A stretch of 64,000 bases of DNA from Nocardia sienata NBRC 100364 (GCF_001613205.1 NZ_BDBX01000038.1:62001-126000); one strand, 5' to 3'; shown: positions 51,905-61,193, counted from the stretch's first letter. Numbers and translations are program-made. The notes: generated by a model from the sequence alone, not told the origin.

Positions 51905-52882
51905 TCAGGCGAAGACCTGGTCGAGCGTGGTGGCGGTGAGAAGGCGATGAAGCCAGGTGTCGACCCTGTCGGGAGCGGCAGTGCGGATCGTGCGGATCGT
52001 TGTATCGGGCACCGAGCCGAACTTGACGGTGAGAAGCTCGATCAAGGTTGCGGCGCGGCCTTCGGCGCGCTCCTGGGCGCGGCCTTCGGCGCGGAGCCGT
52101 TCGGCTGTGGTCACTATTGCCTCCTTGGCTCGGGGACCGAGTTGCTCGATCAACGGGTCCAGATCTTCTTCGGTGGTTTCGCCGACTATGAGTATGTAGG
52201 TCATGACGGCCTGGAGGTCGCTTATCGGGTGCGGTCCTGCCGACAGAGCTCGCAGGTCGTCGACCAGCTCCAGCATATCGGAGCCGAGGTCTGTGTTACG
52301 GGATGCGATCTTGTGCAGCGCCAGCATGACGCGGGTGGCCGGCGTGAGGTCACGGGCACGTAGGGCGGCCAGGTCGATGGCGGCGACATCGTCGAGGAGG
52401 AACCTCAGCCGTGGTAGATGTGGCCGGAGGATTTCTCGGGTCGCGGGGTCGACATCGATAAGGTCCGATATCTCGGTGGGTGCGTTCCAGGGATGGCCGG
52501 TGCTGTTGCTGTGTACGACCAAGGGGATGACAGCCGGCAGGGTGCGGGCGTGCGGGTGGTGGTCGCGGTGCTGGTTCCAGATATTGACCAGGTATTCGAG
52601 GATGCGTAGTGGCATGAACCGGTCGACGCTGCTCTGATGTTCGATGAGCAGATAGATGTACGCCGCGTGGCCGTCGAGGTGGGTGCGGTAGAGCAGATCG
52701 CTGTAGCGGGAGCGTAGTTCGGTGGAGACGAAGCTGCCCGGTTGTAGTTGTAGTCGGCTCCAGTCGATCCGCCGAGTGAGGGTATCCGGAAGCGCGGCGC
52801 GAAGTTCCGAGGCGGCGTCGGCGGGGCGGGCCAGGACGTGCCGGAAATACGCGTCGTGCGGGTTCGACGGTTGGGCGGGCAT
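51905..52882 (-). CDS. Rpn-family PD-(D/E)XK nuclease / transposase-like protein
   Basis: About 325 residues. NPHDAYFRHVLARPADA, the strand-rich DLLYRTHLDGHAAYIYLLIE followed by HQSSVD, and the later LHKIASRN fit the YhgA/Rpn family, which has a PD-(D/E)XK nuclease core (Asp, then Glu-x-Gln) and promotes RecA-independent recombination in E. coli. The ATG at 52882 gives the family N-terminus. A repeated Arg/Glu/Ala stretch (RAEGRAQERAEGRA) near residue 275 is typical. No inverted repeats of an insertion sequence are seen. Confidence 0.82.
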   Translation of the reverse strand: MPAQPSNPHDAYFRHVLARPADAASELRAALPDTLTRRIDWSRLQLQPGSFVSTELRSRYSDLLYRTHLDGHAAYIYLLIEHQSSVDRFMPLRILEYLVNIWNQHRDHHPHARTLPAVIPLVVHSNSTGHPWNAPTEISDLIDVDPATREILRPHLPRLRFLLDDVAAIDLAALRARDLTPATRVMLALHKIASRNTDLGSDMLELVDDLRALSAGPHPISDLQAVMTYILIVGETTEEDLDPLIEQLGPRAKEAIVTTAERLRAEGRAQERAEGRAATLIELLTVKFGSVPDTTIRTIRTAAPDRVDTWLHRLLTATTLDQVFA

Positions 52883-53100
52883 GGCTGCGAAACTACTCGC
52901 AGTCTCTGACTCGCCCACTGGCCCAGTATGTTCCGCGTACCCAGGAGACGATCCCGTATGCCTCGGCTGGTTGAGGAAGCCGAGGTGCACGGGTGGGTCG
53001 GCCGGAAGCGGAAACGACTCGGTCGCCGTCACGGCCTCGTCTCGAGGCAGTTGCGGCGACCGAGTGTCCGGCCTCGGGCCGGTGTTTCATTGATCGAGGG

Positions 53101-53310
53101 CTACGGCCGGTCGAACTCCCCGGCCTTCGCGCCCGCGAGGAAGGCGTCCCATTCACCAGGTGTGAAGACCAGAGCGGGGCCGGTCGGATTCTTGGAGTCG
53201 CGCACGCCGACGACACCTCCGCTCAGGTGCGCGGCTTCGACGCACTCTTTATTGCTCGCGCTGCGGCTGCTCTTGAACCACCGTGCTCCCGATAGGTCAG
53301 CGCTGTTCAT
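53101..53310 (-). CDS. DUF397 protein
   Basis: A 69-residue DUF397 protein (ARWFKSSRSASNKECVEAAH, VGVRDSKNP, FTPGEWDAFLAGAKAGEF). These small proteins are nearly always encoded beside an XRE/DUF5753 regulator in actinomycetes and are thought to form a regulatory or toxin-antitoxin-like pair with it. It overlaps the end of the XRE gene by 14 bases. Confidence 0.92.
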   Translation of the reverse strand: MNSADLSGARWFKSSRSASNKECVEAAHLSGGVVGVRDSKNPTGPALVFTPGEWDAFLAGAKAGEFDRP

Positions 53311-54184
53311 CGTGTTCCTCCGCGATCTTCAGAACCAGGTCCCTGGTTTCGTGCTCGCCCAGCGCCGATTGTTTGATGCGAGAAGCGGCATCCCGATATC
53401 GGGCTATCTCTTCCGGACGCTCCAGGTATTGGTCGCTGGTGTAGCCCTGAACGTACACAACCGGCGGTTCCGACGTCCACGCGTTGCGCTGCTCCGGGAA
53501 CTCCAGTAGCACGAAGAGTCCCACTTCCAAGCCGACGTGGGTGGTGCTGAACGGTACGGCCCGGAGCGATACGTTCGGCAGGCGACTGACCTCCGCGAGG
53601 TAACGCAACTGCTCGGCCATGACGGCTCCACCGCCGATCCGTTGGCGCAGTGCCGCCTCGCTCACCAGGATCTCCAGCTGTAGATCGGGATCGTCGCGTA
53701 GACGTGATTGTCTCCGCGCGGCGATCTCGATTCGCTGCTCGACCTCGATGGTGGACATCCCCGGATTGCCCGACCATGCCATCGCTCGCCGGTAGGGTTG
53801 TGTCTGCACCAGGCCGGGTAGCAATGTCGATGCGTAACTGACAAACCGGCTGGCCGCGATCTCGAGTCCCAAATACAAATCGAAATCCTTTGGTACAGCC
53901 TCGCGGTAGGCATGCCACCACGACTTGTACGACAGCCCGCCCAGGAGTTCGAGGAGTACGTCCGTAACTTCATCGGGCGCCTTGTAGATTCGGCACAGCT
54001 CTCGCACCTGCAAGGCCGAGATTCGCGTGGACTGTCCGGTCTCCAGGCGCCACAGCGTCTGATGACCCACTCCGATGGCCTGTCTGGCCGTTTGGACGCT
54101 GACCCCCGAAGTCTCGCGCAGGTGTCGTAGCTGCCTTCCCAGCATCCGTCGCGCGAAAGTGCTGTCGGTCTCCCTGTCTGCCAT
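53297..54184 (-). CDS. XRE-family regulator with DUF5753 domain
   Basis: About 295 residues. The N-terminal XRE helix-turn-helix (about 15-70) contains SVQTARQAIGVGHQTLWRLE. The C-terminal DUF5753 part (about 105-280) starts at ASTLLPGLVQTQPYRRAM and includes GLEVGLFVLLEFPE. The ATG at 54184 gives the normal start; the longer frame to 54571 is not conserved. With the DUF397 partner it forms the WhiJ/AbaA-like module known from Streptomyces development. Confidence 0.92.
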   Translation of the reverse strand: MADRETDSTFARRMLGRQLRHLRETSGVSVQTARQAIGVGHQTLWRLETGQSTRISALQVRELCRIYKAPDEVTDVLLELLGGLSYKSWWHAYREAVPKDFDLYLGLEIAASRFVSYASTLLPGLVQTQPYRRAMAWSGNPGMSTIEVEQRIEIAARRQSRLRDDPDLQLEILVSEAALRQRIGGGAVMAEQLRYLAEVSRLPNVSLRAVPFSTTHVGLEVGLFVLLEFPEQRNAWTSEPPVVYVQGYTSDQYLERPEEIARYRDAASRIKQSALGEHETRDLVLKIAEEHDEQR

Positions 54185-54501
54185 CCCACTCCCCACTTCG
54201 CGGGCCTCCACATCCCGCACTGGAAGGCAGTGTGCCGCGAATCGGAATGCCCGGAGGGCAAAAACTGGAATATTGCAGATTTTCTCAGGATTTGAGACAT
54301 CGGAAGCTTCCAACCTGCTGGAGCTCTTGTCTACTGAGGACGCACTCGGTGCAGGCCACCCCTCAGAAGCACTGGGGGACACCAGGTCAACGCCAGGAGC
54401 GCCGCGAACTGGTGGTCCATCGTTCACAGTTTGGTCGCTGATGCCCTGTTGGACCCTGCGTCGGGTGCTCTCCAAGACTAGCCAGGAGCAGTGGATCACC
54501 C
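54185..54501. other. Intergenic stretch, no gene seen
   Basis: About 317 bp between the XRE gene and the small plus-strand genes. It is somewhat less GC-rich near 54,240-54,320 and should hold the XRE promoter. No other feature is visible. Confidence 0.4.
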
Positions 54502-54696
54502 ATGTATGCCACAGGATTACGGTGCGGTCGGCCGGGCGAAGCGCGCTCGGGCCGGTTACCTGCGCGCACACCCGGGGTCACGCGGATTCCGAACGGGCCC
54601 GCGGCGGTGCTGCCGCCGATCGAGAAGTTGGAGTTCATCGCCTGCGCGATACGGCGCTGGTGCGCGGACGCGGGAGGCCCACGTGGTCAGTGCTGA
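54502..54696 (+). CDS. Possible small protein, 64 residues
   Basis: A short frame starting at ATG whose second half reads PNGPAAVLPPIEKLEFIACA and IRRWCADAGGPRGQC. The second half looks protein-like, the first half does not. Its stop overlaps the following GTG start by 14 bases, which suggests coupling. I do not recognise it, and the start could lie further in. Confidence 0.35.
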   Translation: MYATGLRCGRPGEARSGRLPARTPGVTRIPNGPAAVLPPIEKLEFIACAIRRWCADAGGPRGQC

Positions 54697-55018
54697 GAGT
54701 CCGGCCGCGATCGGACTGGTCAGGCGTGATGTTCCCGCGCCCGCGGTGGACCTGCACGAGCTGGCGCGGCGGCACGGATATCGGCTCGTTTACACCGTGT
54801 ACACCGACGCGCGTCCGCTGGTGACCGTGCTGGCGCTGGCCCGGCACGCGAGCGAGTTCGGTGCGGGGGCAGTGGTCGTACCCGGTTTCGAACACGCCGA
54901 ATCGGTGCGGCAGTTGCTCACCGAGCACGCGGCATTGATCACCCCGATACGGCTCTATCCGCGCGGTCACCGCTGGGGTGGTGCCGAGGGTCCGCGGGGG
55001 CGGCCGGTGGATGGCTGA
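54683..55018 (+). CDS. Hypothetical protein, 111 residues
   Basis: Starts at a GTG with GGGAGG five bases upstream. Contains VDLHELARRHGYRLVYTVYT, GAGAVVVPGFEHAESVRQLL and ITPIRLYPRGHRW. The pattern of alternating helices and strands resembles a resolvase-like N-terminal domain (site for a name of sugar- or phosphate-like ligand is not seen), but catalytic residues are missing. Such small proteins occur next to XRE/DUF397 modules in actinomycetes. Function unknown. Confidence 0.62.
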   Translation: MVSAESPAAIGLVRRDVPAPAVDLHELARRHGYRLVYTVYTDARPLVTVLALARHASEFGAGAVVVPGFEHAESVRQLLTEHAALITPIRLYPRGHRWGGAEGPRGRPVDG

Positions 55019-55082
55019 CCTGACGCTGATGCAGCTGACGCTGGGTCTGCTGGGGCTCACGGTCGCGCTCTGGTGGCCCTGA
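55011..55082 (+). CDS. Possible 23-residue membrane peptide
   Basis: An ATG that overlaps the end of the previous gene opens a frame of 23 codons: MADLTLMQLTLGLLGLTV then ALWWP. It is almost entirely one hydrophobic helix. It ends 11 bp before a strong terminator hairpin, so it would be the last coding part of the transcript. A GGTGG sequence precedes it. It may be chance. Confidence 0.33.
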   Translation: MADLTLMQLTLGLLGLTVALWWP

Positions 55083-55093
55083 GCTCGAGCATC

Positions 55094-55133
55094 GGAGTGC
55101 CCCCACCCCGGTGATTCGGGGTGGGGGCACTCC
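55094..55133. terminator. Strong bidirectional hairpin terminator
   Basis: Perfect 16-bp arms (55094-55109, GGAGTGCCCCCACCCC, and 55118-55133) enclose an 8-base loop GGTGATTC. It lies between the end of the plus-strand small genes and the end of the convergent HisD-family gene. Confidence 0.85.
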
Positions 55134-55173
55134 TGTGTAGAGCCGAACGGGCTGATGGCCCGCCGGGCCTATC

Positions 55174-56489
55174 TCAGGCCTCGCCGGTCCGGTAGGCGTC
55201 GAGGCGGATGGTCGCGGTCGCCTCGTGAGCGGCCATACCTTCGTACTGCGAGATGGTTTCGACGGCACCGGCCGTCTCGGGGGTGGCCGACCGCTCTACG
55301 CGCTGGTAGGTCAGCGGCTTGAGGAAGCGGGAGACCGACAGGCCCGCATTGTGTTTGGCGCCACCTGCGGTCGGTAGTACGTGGTTGGTGCCCGCCATAC
55401 CCTTGTCGGAGTACGCCACCGTGCTCCAGCGGCCCAGGAAGATCGAACCGTAGTTGTGCAGGGTGTTGTGGTAGTACTCGTCGTCGCCGGTCTGGATCTC
55501 CAAATGTTCCGGCGCCAGATCGTCCATCAGGGCGGCGGCGGTCGCGGCGTCCTTGGCCCAGGTCACCGAACCGTAGTCGCGCCAGGCCGGACCGGCGATA
55601 TCGCGCGTCTTCAGGGTCTCCAGCTGCCGGTCGGCTTCGGCGATCACCGCTTCGCCCAGTTGCCGCGAGGTGGTGACCAGGGCGGCGGGTGATTCGGTGC
55701 CGTGTTCGGCCTGGCCGAGGAGATCGGCGGCGACCGTGGCCGGATCGGCGGTTTCGTCGGCGATCACCGCGACCTCCGAGGGGCCGGCCAGTAGGTCGAT
55801 GGCGACCTTGCCGAAGAGCTGCCGTTTGGCCTCGGCCACATAGGCGTTGCCGGCGCCGACCAGCATATCGACCGATGGCTCCCCGAGCAGGCCGAACGCC
55901 ATGGCGGCCAGCGCCTGGACACCGCCGAGCACGTAGACGCGGTCGGCGCCGGAGAGATGGCAGGAGTAGAGCACGGCGGGGTCGGCGGTGCCGTCGCGGC
56001 GCGGGGGAGTGCAGGCGAGGACGGTCGGGACCCCGGCCACCTTGGCCACGCCGACGGTCATGAACGCCCCGGCGAGCAGCGGGAAACGACCGGCCGGCAC
56101 GTAGGCGCCCACCCGCGAGATCGGTACATAGCGAACGCCGGTGGTCAGGCCGGGAGCCGGGCGGGTCTCAAAATCGACCAGATGTGAACGGGTTTCCCGG
56201 GCGAACGCGCTGGTCCGTTCGTGGCCCAGTTCCAGTGCCGCCCGTAGTTCGGGTGACAGCGAATCCCCCGACCGCGCCAGCTCCGCCGCGCCCAGTTCGA
56301 CCTGGCCGGACGTGAACCCGTCGAGATCGCGGGCATAGGACAGCACCGCGTCGAGGCCGCCCTGCTCGATCGTGGAGAGCATCTCCGAGACGGTAGCGAT
56401 GACTGGGCGGCCGGGCGGTCCAGCGCGGGGCGCTTGAGGATCTGGAAGGAGCCTTCGAGTTCGGCGAGGCGGGCGGGGGTGAACTTCAT
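55174..56489 (-). pseudogene. HisD-family dehydrogenase with N-terminal frameshift
   Basis: From about 56,410 down to 55,174 the frame is a complete histidinol-dehydrogenase-like protein (RVGAYVPAGRFPLLAGAFMT, FVLGG-type VLGGVQALAAMAFG, LLAGPSEVAVIADE, AEHG, GTNHVLPTAGGAKHNAGLS). Its natural N-terminus (MKFTPARLAELEGSF, QILKRPALDRP) lies in another frame from the ATG at 56489. The frames switch between about 56,407 and 56,435. The mutation could be real or a sequencing error. Relatives act on histidinol or on other diols such as sulfopropanediol; the neighbours do not suggest histidine synthesis. Confidence 0.65.
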
Positions 56490-56904
56490 AATTCGACGGT
56501 ATGGCTGCCCGAGCCGATGGACAACCCATTGCAATCCTTGGATAAGCAAAGGGTAACCCTATGAAGTCCTGCCTTGTCCGCGGGCGCTATCGGCGGGGGC
56601 GATATCGACGACCACGGCGAGGGCGGCGACCAGGGTGAGCACAACCGTGGGGATCACGGTGGCGTGGGTGGACGCCCGGCCGCGAGTCCGCTGCCGACGC
56701 GAGCCCGTCCGATCGAGGCGAGTCCGCCGGCCTCGATGATGCCCTGCCGGAACATGCTCGACCAGGACACCGGAATCGGTGAGTCGCCGGACTTGCCTAC
56801 CGGTGTGGACTGTGGAGACGCTGTATGGCAATGGTTCCGCCGCCGCACCGTGGTCGGTGGCGGCGGCGGAACCCTTGGATTTTCCGGAGACAGTCGGTGC
56901 TCGC
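56490..56904. other. Gene-poor stretch with a short hydrophobic frame
   Basis: About 415 bp between the HisD-family gene and the permease. On the minus strand near 56,580-56,660 a frame reads VIPTVVLTLVAALAVVVDIA and ends at 56559, like the last helix of a membrane protein, but no complete gene is visible. It could be decayed coding sequence. Confidence 0.3.
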
Positions 56905-58284
56905 TCAGAGGGCGAGCACCGCGGGGATCGTCAGGACCGCGACGTAGTAACCCATGAACAACACTCCGGCGTGGATCTTGAAGAACCGGCACAGCAGGCC
57001 GCCCACGAGACCGACCGTGAGTGTGACGGCGAGTCCCAGAATCCCGCCCTCCCACACGCTGATCACCACGACGAGTCCGGCGAAGGCGGCGATGATGGCT
57101 TCGTGGCTGACGAACCGCACGACGACGGTCGCGGCCCGGTGGGCGAAGTTCATCGCGAAGGGGTAGGCGATGAGGCCGGCCACCGCGACGGCAGCGAGTC
57201 CGTAGAGCAGGAATTCGGTGCTGGTGAGTGCCGTGGACAGGTTGTCGATATTGCCGTTGCTGTCGTCGGTGGTGAAAACCGGTGGCGCGTTGAACAAGGG
57301 CGCGGCGGGCCCGGCGGCGACCGGACTCAGCGGTAGTCCGAAGGCGATGAGAGGGATCAGGGCTTCGGCGATATAGGTGGATTCGGTTGTGCCGTTGCGG
57401 GCGGCGATCACCGAAGTGAGCCGGCGGTAGCCGTGTTTGATGCGGCTCCCGACCAATTCGCCCATCAGGACCGTCATGGCGACCGGGCTGAAAACGAAAG
57501 TGGCGCTGGAAACGGTGGCGGTGGCCGCGACATAGCCGGTCTGTCCACGGTCGAGGATCCGGAAGGGATTGGGAAAGTAGCCCTTCCAGGTCTTGACGTC
57601 GGGTGCGAGCCATACCGTCGCCGGCTCCTCACGTGCCATCTCGGCACGTCCCTGCGGTCCCAAGGACAAGAAGAGGTCGGCGATCAGTGGTCCGACGGCG
57701 ATGCCGAGGAAGTAACTGATGTTGAGCGCGACATCGTAGGACGACGTGAGCTGTTTGAGACCGAGGATGAGGACCACGAACGGTACGAGCGCGAGCACGC
57801 CCGCCCATTTCCCGGGCGACGCGTAGGCGATGCCGATGGCGGCCAGCAGGAACAACCACGGCGCAGCGGACTGGACCGTGTCGGCGACCGGGGCCAGCAG
57901 CACGGCGAACAGGACGGCGGCGGGGACGGCTATCACAGCGGCGATGAGGGCCGCGGAGATCGCTTTGCGGAGCGCGATATGGGGAACGCCCAACGCGCGC
58001 AGCATCCGCGCTTCGCGCAAGAGCGGGACCGCCATCGTGTCCCCGGGAATGCCGAGGAGTGTGGTCGGCGCCGCATGCGTCATATGTTTGGCCACGGCTC
58101 CGGCGAGGAAGAATGTGAACACGCCTGCCGGGGGAGCGCCGAGCAGAATCACCAGCAGGGTCAGCGGGGCGATGGTCGCGGTTTCGTCGGTACCCGAAAC
58201 CATGCCGATCAACGAGAAGACGATGGCGCCGACCACGGCGAGCATGATGGCCAGCGCGATATCGCTGGTGAGAATCGAACTCAT
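56905..58284 (-). CDS. TctA-type tripartite tricarboxylate transporter permease
   Basis: A 459-residue polytopic protein with about eleven hydrophobic helices. TTLLGIPGDTMAVPLLREARML and the repeat-like AEALIPLIAFGLPLSPVA fit the large permease of the TctABC family, which takes up carboxylates with a periplasmic binding protein. It is shorter than typical TctA (about 500). No TctC-type binding protein is in the window. It overlaps the upstream small membrane protein by four bases. Context suggests mevalonate or a related acid as substrate (inference). Confidence 0.82.
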   Translation of the reverse strand: MSSILTSDIALAIMLAVVGAIVFSLIGMVSGTDETATIAPLTLLVILLGAPPAGVFTFFLAGAVAKHMTHAAPTTLLGIPGDTMAVPLLREARMLRALGVPHIALRKAISAALIAAVIAVPAAVLFAVLLAPVADTVQSAAPWLFLLAAIGIAYASPGKWAGVLALVPFVVLILGLKQLTSSYDVALNISYFLGIAVGPLIADLFLSLGPQGRAEMAREEPATVWLAPDVKTWKGYFPNPFRILDRGQTGYVAATATVSSATFVFSPVAMTVLMGELVGSRIKHGYRRLTSVIAARNGTTESTYIAEALIPLIAFGLPLSPVAAGPAAPLFNAPPVFTTDDSNGNIDNLSTALTSTEFLLYGLAAVAVAGLIAYPFAMNFAHRAATVVVRFVSHEAIIAAFAGLVVVISVWEGGILGLAVTLTVGLVGGLLCRFFKIHAGVLFMGYYVAVLTIPAVLAL

Positions 58285-58772
58285 GACACTGTCCCGGTGG
58301 TGGAGTGTTCGGCTTCGGTGAACCGCTCACGCAGCCCGAGTTCGTCGAGTTCGCGCCGGGTGTGTGCGGGCAGATCGTCGAGCGAGCCCAGCCCCTGTCG
58401 TTCCTCGCGCAGGGCGGCGATGACCTCGCCGACGGCCGCGTCTTCGGACACCTCGGTGACCACGATCCGCTTCGGACGGAAAAGTCGCCCGCAGATCAGG
58501 CCGGCGATCACACATCCGGCGATCCCCACGAGGAGAGCGTAGGCGTCGGCGAGCGAGTCGTTCGACACGAACGAAGAGAATGCCCGGTCCGCCAGCAGGA
58601 GTGCGGACAGGCTCACGCCGACGCCGATGACCACGGATACGGCCAGGTGGCGACCGACGACGGTATCACCCCATACCTCCAGGTACTGCGGATGTTCGCG
58701 GCCGGAGACCGGCTCTGCGGTGGGCGGGTCGACCGGTGTCGCTGCCGCGGTCGGCGGGGGTTGGGTGGGCAT
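58281..58772 (-). CDS. Small membrane protein, possibly TctB-like partner
   Basis: About 163 residues. A Pro-rich start (MPTQPPPTAAATPVDPP) is followed by two membrane helices (VSVVIGVGVSLSALLL and ALLVGIAGCVIAGLICG) and a charged cytosolic tail (EVIAALREERQGLG, ELDELGLRERF). TctB proteins usually have four helices, so this is not a standard TctB, but it sits where the small subunit would. The ATG at 58772 has GGAG five bases upstream; an ATG at 58832 would overlap the lyase gene. Confidence 0.68.
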   Translation of the reverse strand: MPTQPPPTAAATPVDPPTAEPVSGREHPQYLEVWGDTVVGRHLAVSVVIGVGVSLSALLLADRAFSSFVSNDSLADAYALLVGIAGCVIAGLICGRLFRPKRIVVTEVSEDAAVGEVIAALREERQGLGSLDDLPAHTRRELDELGLRERFTEAEHSTTGTVS

Positions 58773-58806
58773 GGGTACTCCGTCGGCGTCGAGGGGGTCG
58801 GGCAGG

Positions 58807-59769
58807 TCAGGATGTCGAGGCGGTGAGGGCATGGACCACTCGCGAAGGGCTGGGCCGACCCAGGACGGTGGACATCCACCGGGAAGTCGCGGTGAGCGTG
58901 TCCAGGTCGATTCCGGTGGTGATACCGAGGCCGTGCAGCATCCACACCAGGTCCTCGGTGGCGAGATTTCCGGTGGCTCCGGCGGCATACGGGCAGCGGC
59001 CCAGGCCCCCGGCTGCGCTGTCGAACTCGGTGATCCCCGCGTTCAGGGCGGCATAGACGTTCGCGAGCGCCTGGCCGTAGGTGTCGTGGAAATGCATCGC
59101 CGTGTCCTCCGGGCGGATACCGCGGTCGAACAGGGCTTCCAGCAGGTCGAGGACGTGTCCGGGTGTGGCGACCCCGATGGTGTCGCCCAGCGAGATCGAG
59201 GCCACCCCCATGTCGAGGAGGCGTTCGGCGATATCGGCGACGGCCGAGGCGTCGACAGCGCCCTCCCAGGGGTCCCCGAAACACATCGAGATGTATCCGC
59301 GCGTGGCGAGACCTTGTGCTCCGGCGCCGTGCACTACGGGGCGTGCGGATTCGATCGCACCGTCGACGGTGGTGTGCAGGTTCTTGTCCGCGAAGGTCTC
59401 GGTCGCGCTCACGAATACGGCGAGTTCCGTGGCGCCGGCGGCCATCGCCCTGTCGAGCCCGCGGCGGTTCGGTGCCAGCACCACCCGGCGGATATCGCTG
59501 GGCAGGTCCAGGACGGCCAGCAGCTGCTCGGCATCGGACAGCTGTGGGATCCATCGCGGTGAGACGAAGCTCGTGAGCTCGAGCGCCGACACCCCCGCGG
59601 CGGCGAGCCGCCGGCAGAATTCGGCTTTGACCGGTGTCGGCACCACAGTGGCCTCTGCCTGGAGACCGTCGCGGGGGCCGACTTCGTACACCCGGACCGC
59701 GGCCGGCAGATCCGGCCTGCGGTGGACATGCGGTACGGGCCGGCGGACGGCCTCGGTGTGCGGCGCCAC
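58807..59769 (-). CDS. mvaB: Hydroxymethylglutaryl-CoA lyase
   Basis: A 320-residue DRE-TIM enzyme that cleaves HMG-CoA to acetyl-CoA and acetoacetate. EVGPRDGLQ holds the metal ligand and catalytic Arg-Asp; FHDTYGQALANVY holds the His-x-His-type site (MHFHDTYG); GGLGRCPYAAGATGNLATED is the lyase signature with the catalytic Cys. It follows HMG-CoA reductase by one base, so the two steps are coupled. Confidence 0.93.
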   Translation of the reverse strand: MAPHTEAVRRPVPHVHRRPDLPAAVRVYEVGPRDGLQAEATVVPTPVKAEFCRRLAAAGVSALELTSFVSPRWIPQLSDAEQLLAVLDLPSDIRRVVLAPNRRGLDRAMAAGATELAVFVSATETFADKNLHTTVDGAIESARPVVHGAGAQGLATRGYISMCFGDPWEGAVDASAVADIAERLLDMGVASISLGDTIGVATPGHVLDLLEALFDRGIRPEDTAMHFHDTYGQALANVYAALNAGITEFDSAAGGLGRCPYAAGATGNLATEDLVWMLHGLGITTGIDLDTLTATSRWMSTVLGRPSPSRVVHALTASTS

Positions 59770-59770
59770 C

Positions 59771-61045
59771 TCAGCTCCGTTCCCGCAGGTCGGCGAGCAC
59801 CTTCTCGGCGTGCTCGACGCGAATGTTCCGGTCCTGGATGAGTTGCGCGACGACAGCGTCGAGCTCCGCGGTCCCCGCTCCGGCGGTGACCGCGACGGTA
59901 CGGGCGTGCAGGCTCATATGGCCACGCTGGATGCCTTCGGCCGCGAGGGCGCGACAGGCGGCGAGATTCTGGGCCAGGCCCACCGCGACCACGACCTCCG
60001 CGAGTTCGGTGGCCGACTCCACGCCGAGGATCTTGATCGCTGCCCGCGCGCCGGGATGGGCCTTGGTGGCTCCACCCACCAGACCGACCGCCATCGGCAC
60101 CTCCAGCGTGCCGGACAGGTGTCCGTCGGCGGTCTTCTCGAAGTGCGAAAGGGCCGTGTACCGCCCATCGGGACCGACGGCGTGGGAATGACAGCCCGCC
60201 TCGACGGCGCGGGTGTCGTTGCCGGAGGCCAGTACCGCGGCGGTGATGCCGTTCATGATGCCCTTGTTGTGTGTGGCGGCACGGTAGGGGTCGGCTTCGG
60301 CGAGCGCGCAGGCGTGCACGATATCGTCGACGACCTGCTCGCCGCCCAGCAGATCACGGTCGAAGACGGCGCGGGCCCGCACGATCCGCCGGTCGGCCAT
60401 ATTGGTGAGGATGCGGAGCAGGGGCCGCCCGCCGGCGATGGCCGCGAGCCGGGGCGCGATGGCCTCGGCCATGGTGTTGACCGCGTTGGCCCCCATCGCA
60501 TCGCGCACATCGACCACCAGATGCGCGACGACATGCGTGCCGGTTCGCGTCGGCACCAGGCGCACCTGTAGGTCCATCGCGCCGCCGCCGAACCGGACCA
60601 GCGTCGGGTCCTGCTCGTTGGCGAGGTCCACCACGGTCGAGCGTTGTTCCAGAATGCGCAGGCGCGCGGCCTCGGGATCGGGTATGTCCAGCAACTGGAT
60701 CTGCGCCTGCATCACCGGGCCGGTGCCGGAGGTGAAGAATCCGCCTCGCTCGCGGGCCATGCGCGCGGCATTGCTCGCCGCCGCGACGACCGACGGCTCC
60801 TCGGTGGCCATGGGAACCAGATAATCTCGGCCGTTGATCCGGAAGTTGGTGGCGATGCCGACCGGAATACCCAGCACTCCGATCACATTCTCGATCATGT
60901 GATCGGCATGCTCGGTGTCCAGACCGTGCGCGGGGTCGAGAACGTCCAGCTCCGCGACAGCTACCCCGGTCCGCTCGGAAACCACCGAGCGGCGTTGCTC
61001 GACGGACGAGTCCTTGAATCCCGGAATCCTGCTGTTCACGGTCAC
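59771..61045 (-). CDS. mvaA: Class II (degradative) HMG-CoA reductase
   Basis: About 424 residues, close to the Pseudomonas mevalonii enzyme, which oxidises mevalonate to HMG-CoA with NAD. Catalytic residues are seen as Glu in TEEPSVVAAAS, Lys in THNKGIMNGI, Asp in ASGNDTRAVEAG and His in GHMSLHARTVAV; the dinucleotide motif is DVRDAMGANAVNTMAEA. The GTG at 61045 is preceded by GGAGGG seven bases upstream. Nocardia makes isoprenoids by the MEP path, so a catabolic role is likely. Confidence 0.93.
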   Translation of the reverse strand: MTVNSRIPGFKDSSVEQRRSVVSERTGVAVAELDVLDPAHGLDTEHADHMIENVIGVLGIPVGIATNFRINGRDYLVPMATEEPSVVAAASNAARMARERGGFFTSGTGPVMQAQIQLLDIPDPEAARLRILEQRSTVVDLANEQDPTLVRFGGGAMDLQVRLVPTRTGTHVVAHLVVDVRDAMGANAVNTMAEAIAPRLAAIAGGRPLLRILTNMADRRIVRARAVFDRDLLGGEQVVDDIVHACALAEADPYRAATHNKGIMNGITAAVLASGNDTRAVEAGCHSHAVGPDGRYTALSHFEKTADGHLSGTLEVPMAVGLVGGATKAHPGARAAIKILGVESATELAEVVVAVGLAQNLAACRALAAEGIQRGHMSLHARTVAVTAGAGTAELDAVVAQLIQDRNIRVEHAEKVLADLRERS

Positions 61046-61193
61046 TGCGCCACCCTCCACATCGCGGGGTGCGGTATTCGCGGCCCCGATGAACGTTTGC
61101 CGGCTCCGACGGTACGACCGCGCTGTAACCCGCGACATGTGTGATGACCACATGAAAACGTGGATTCAGTGTGTTGGGACCATATTTTGCTGG

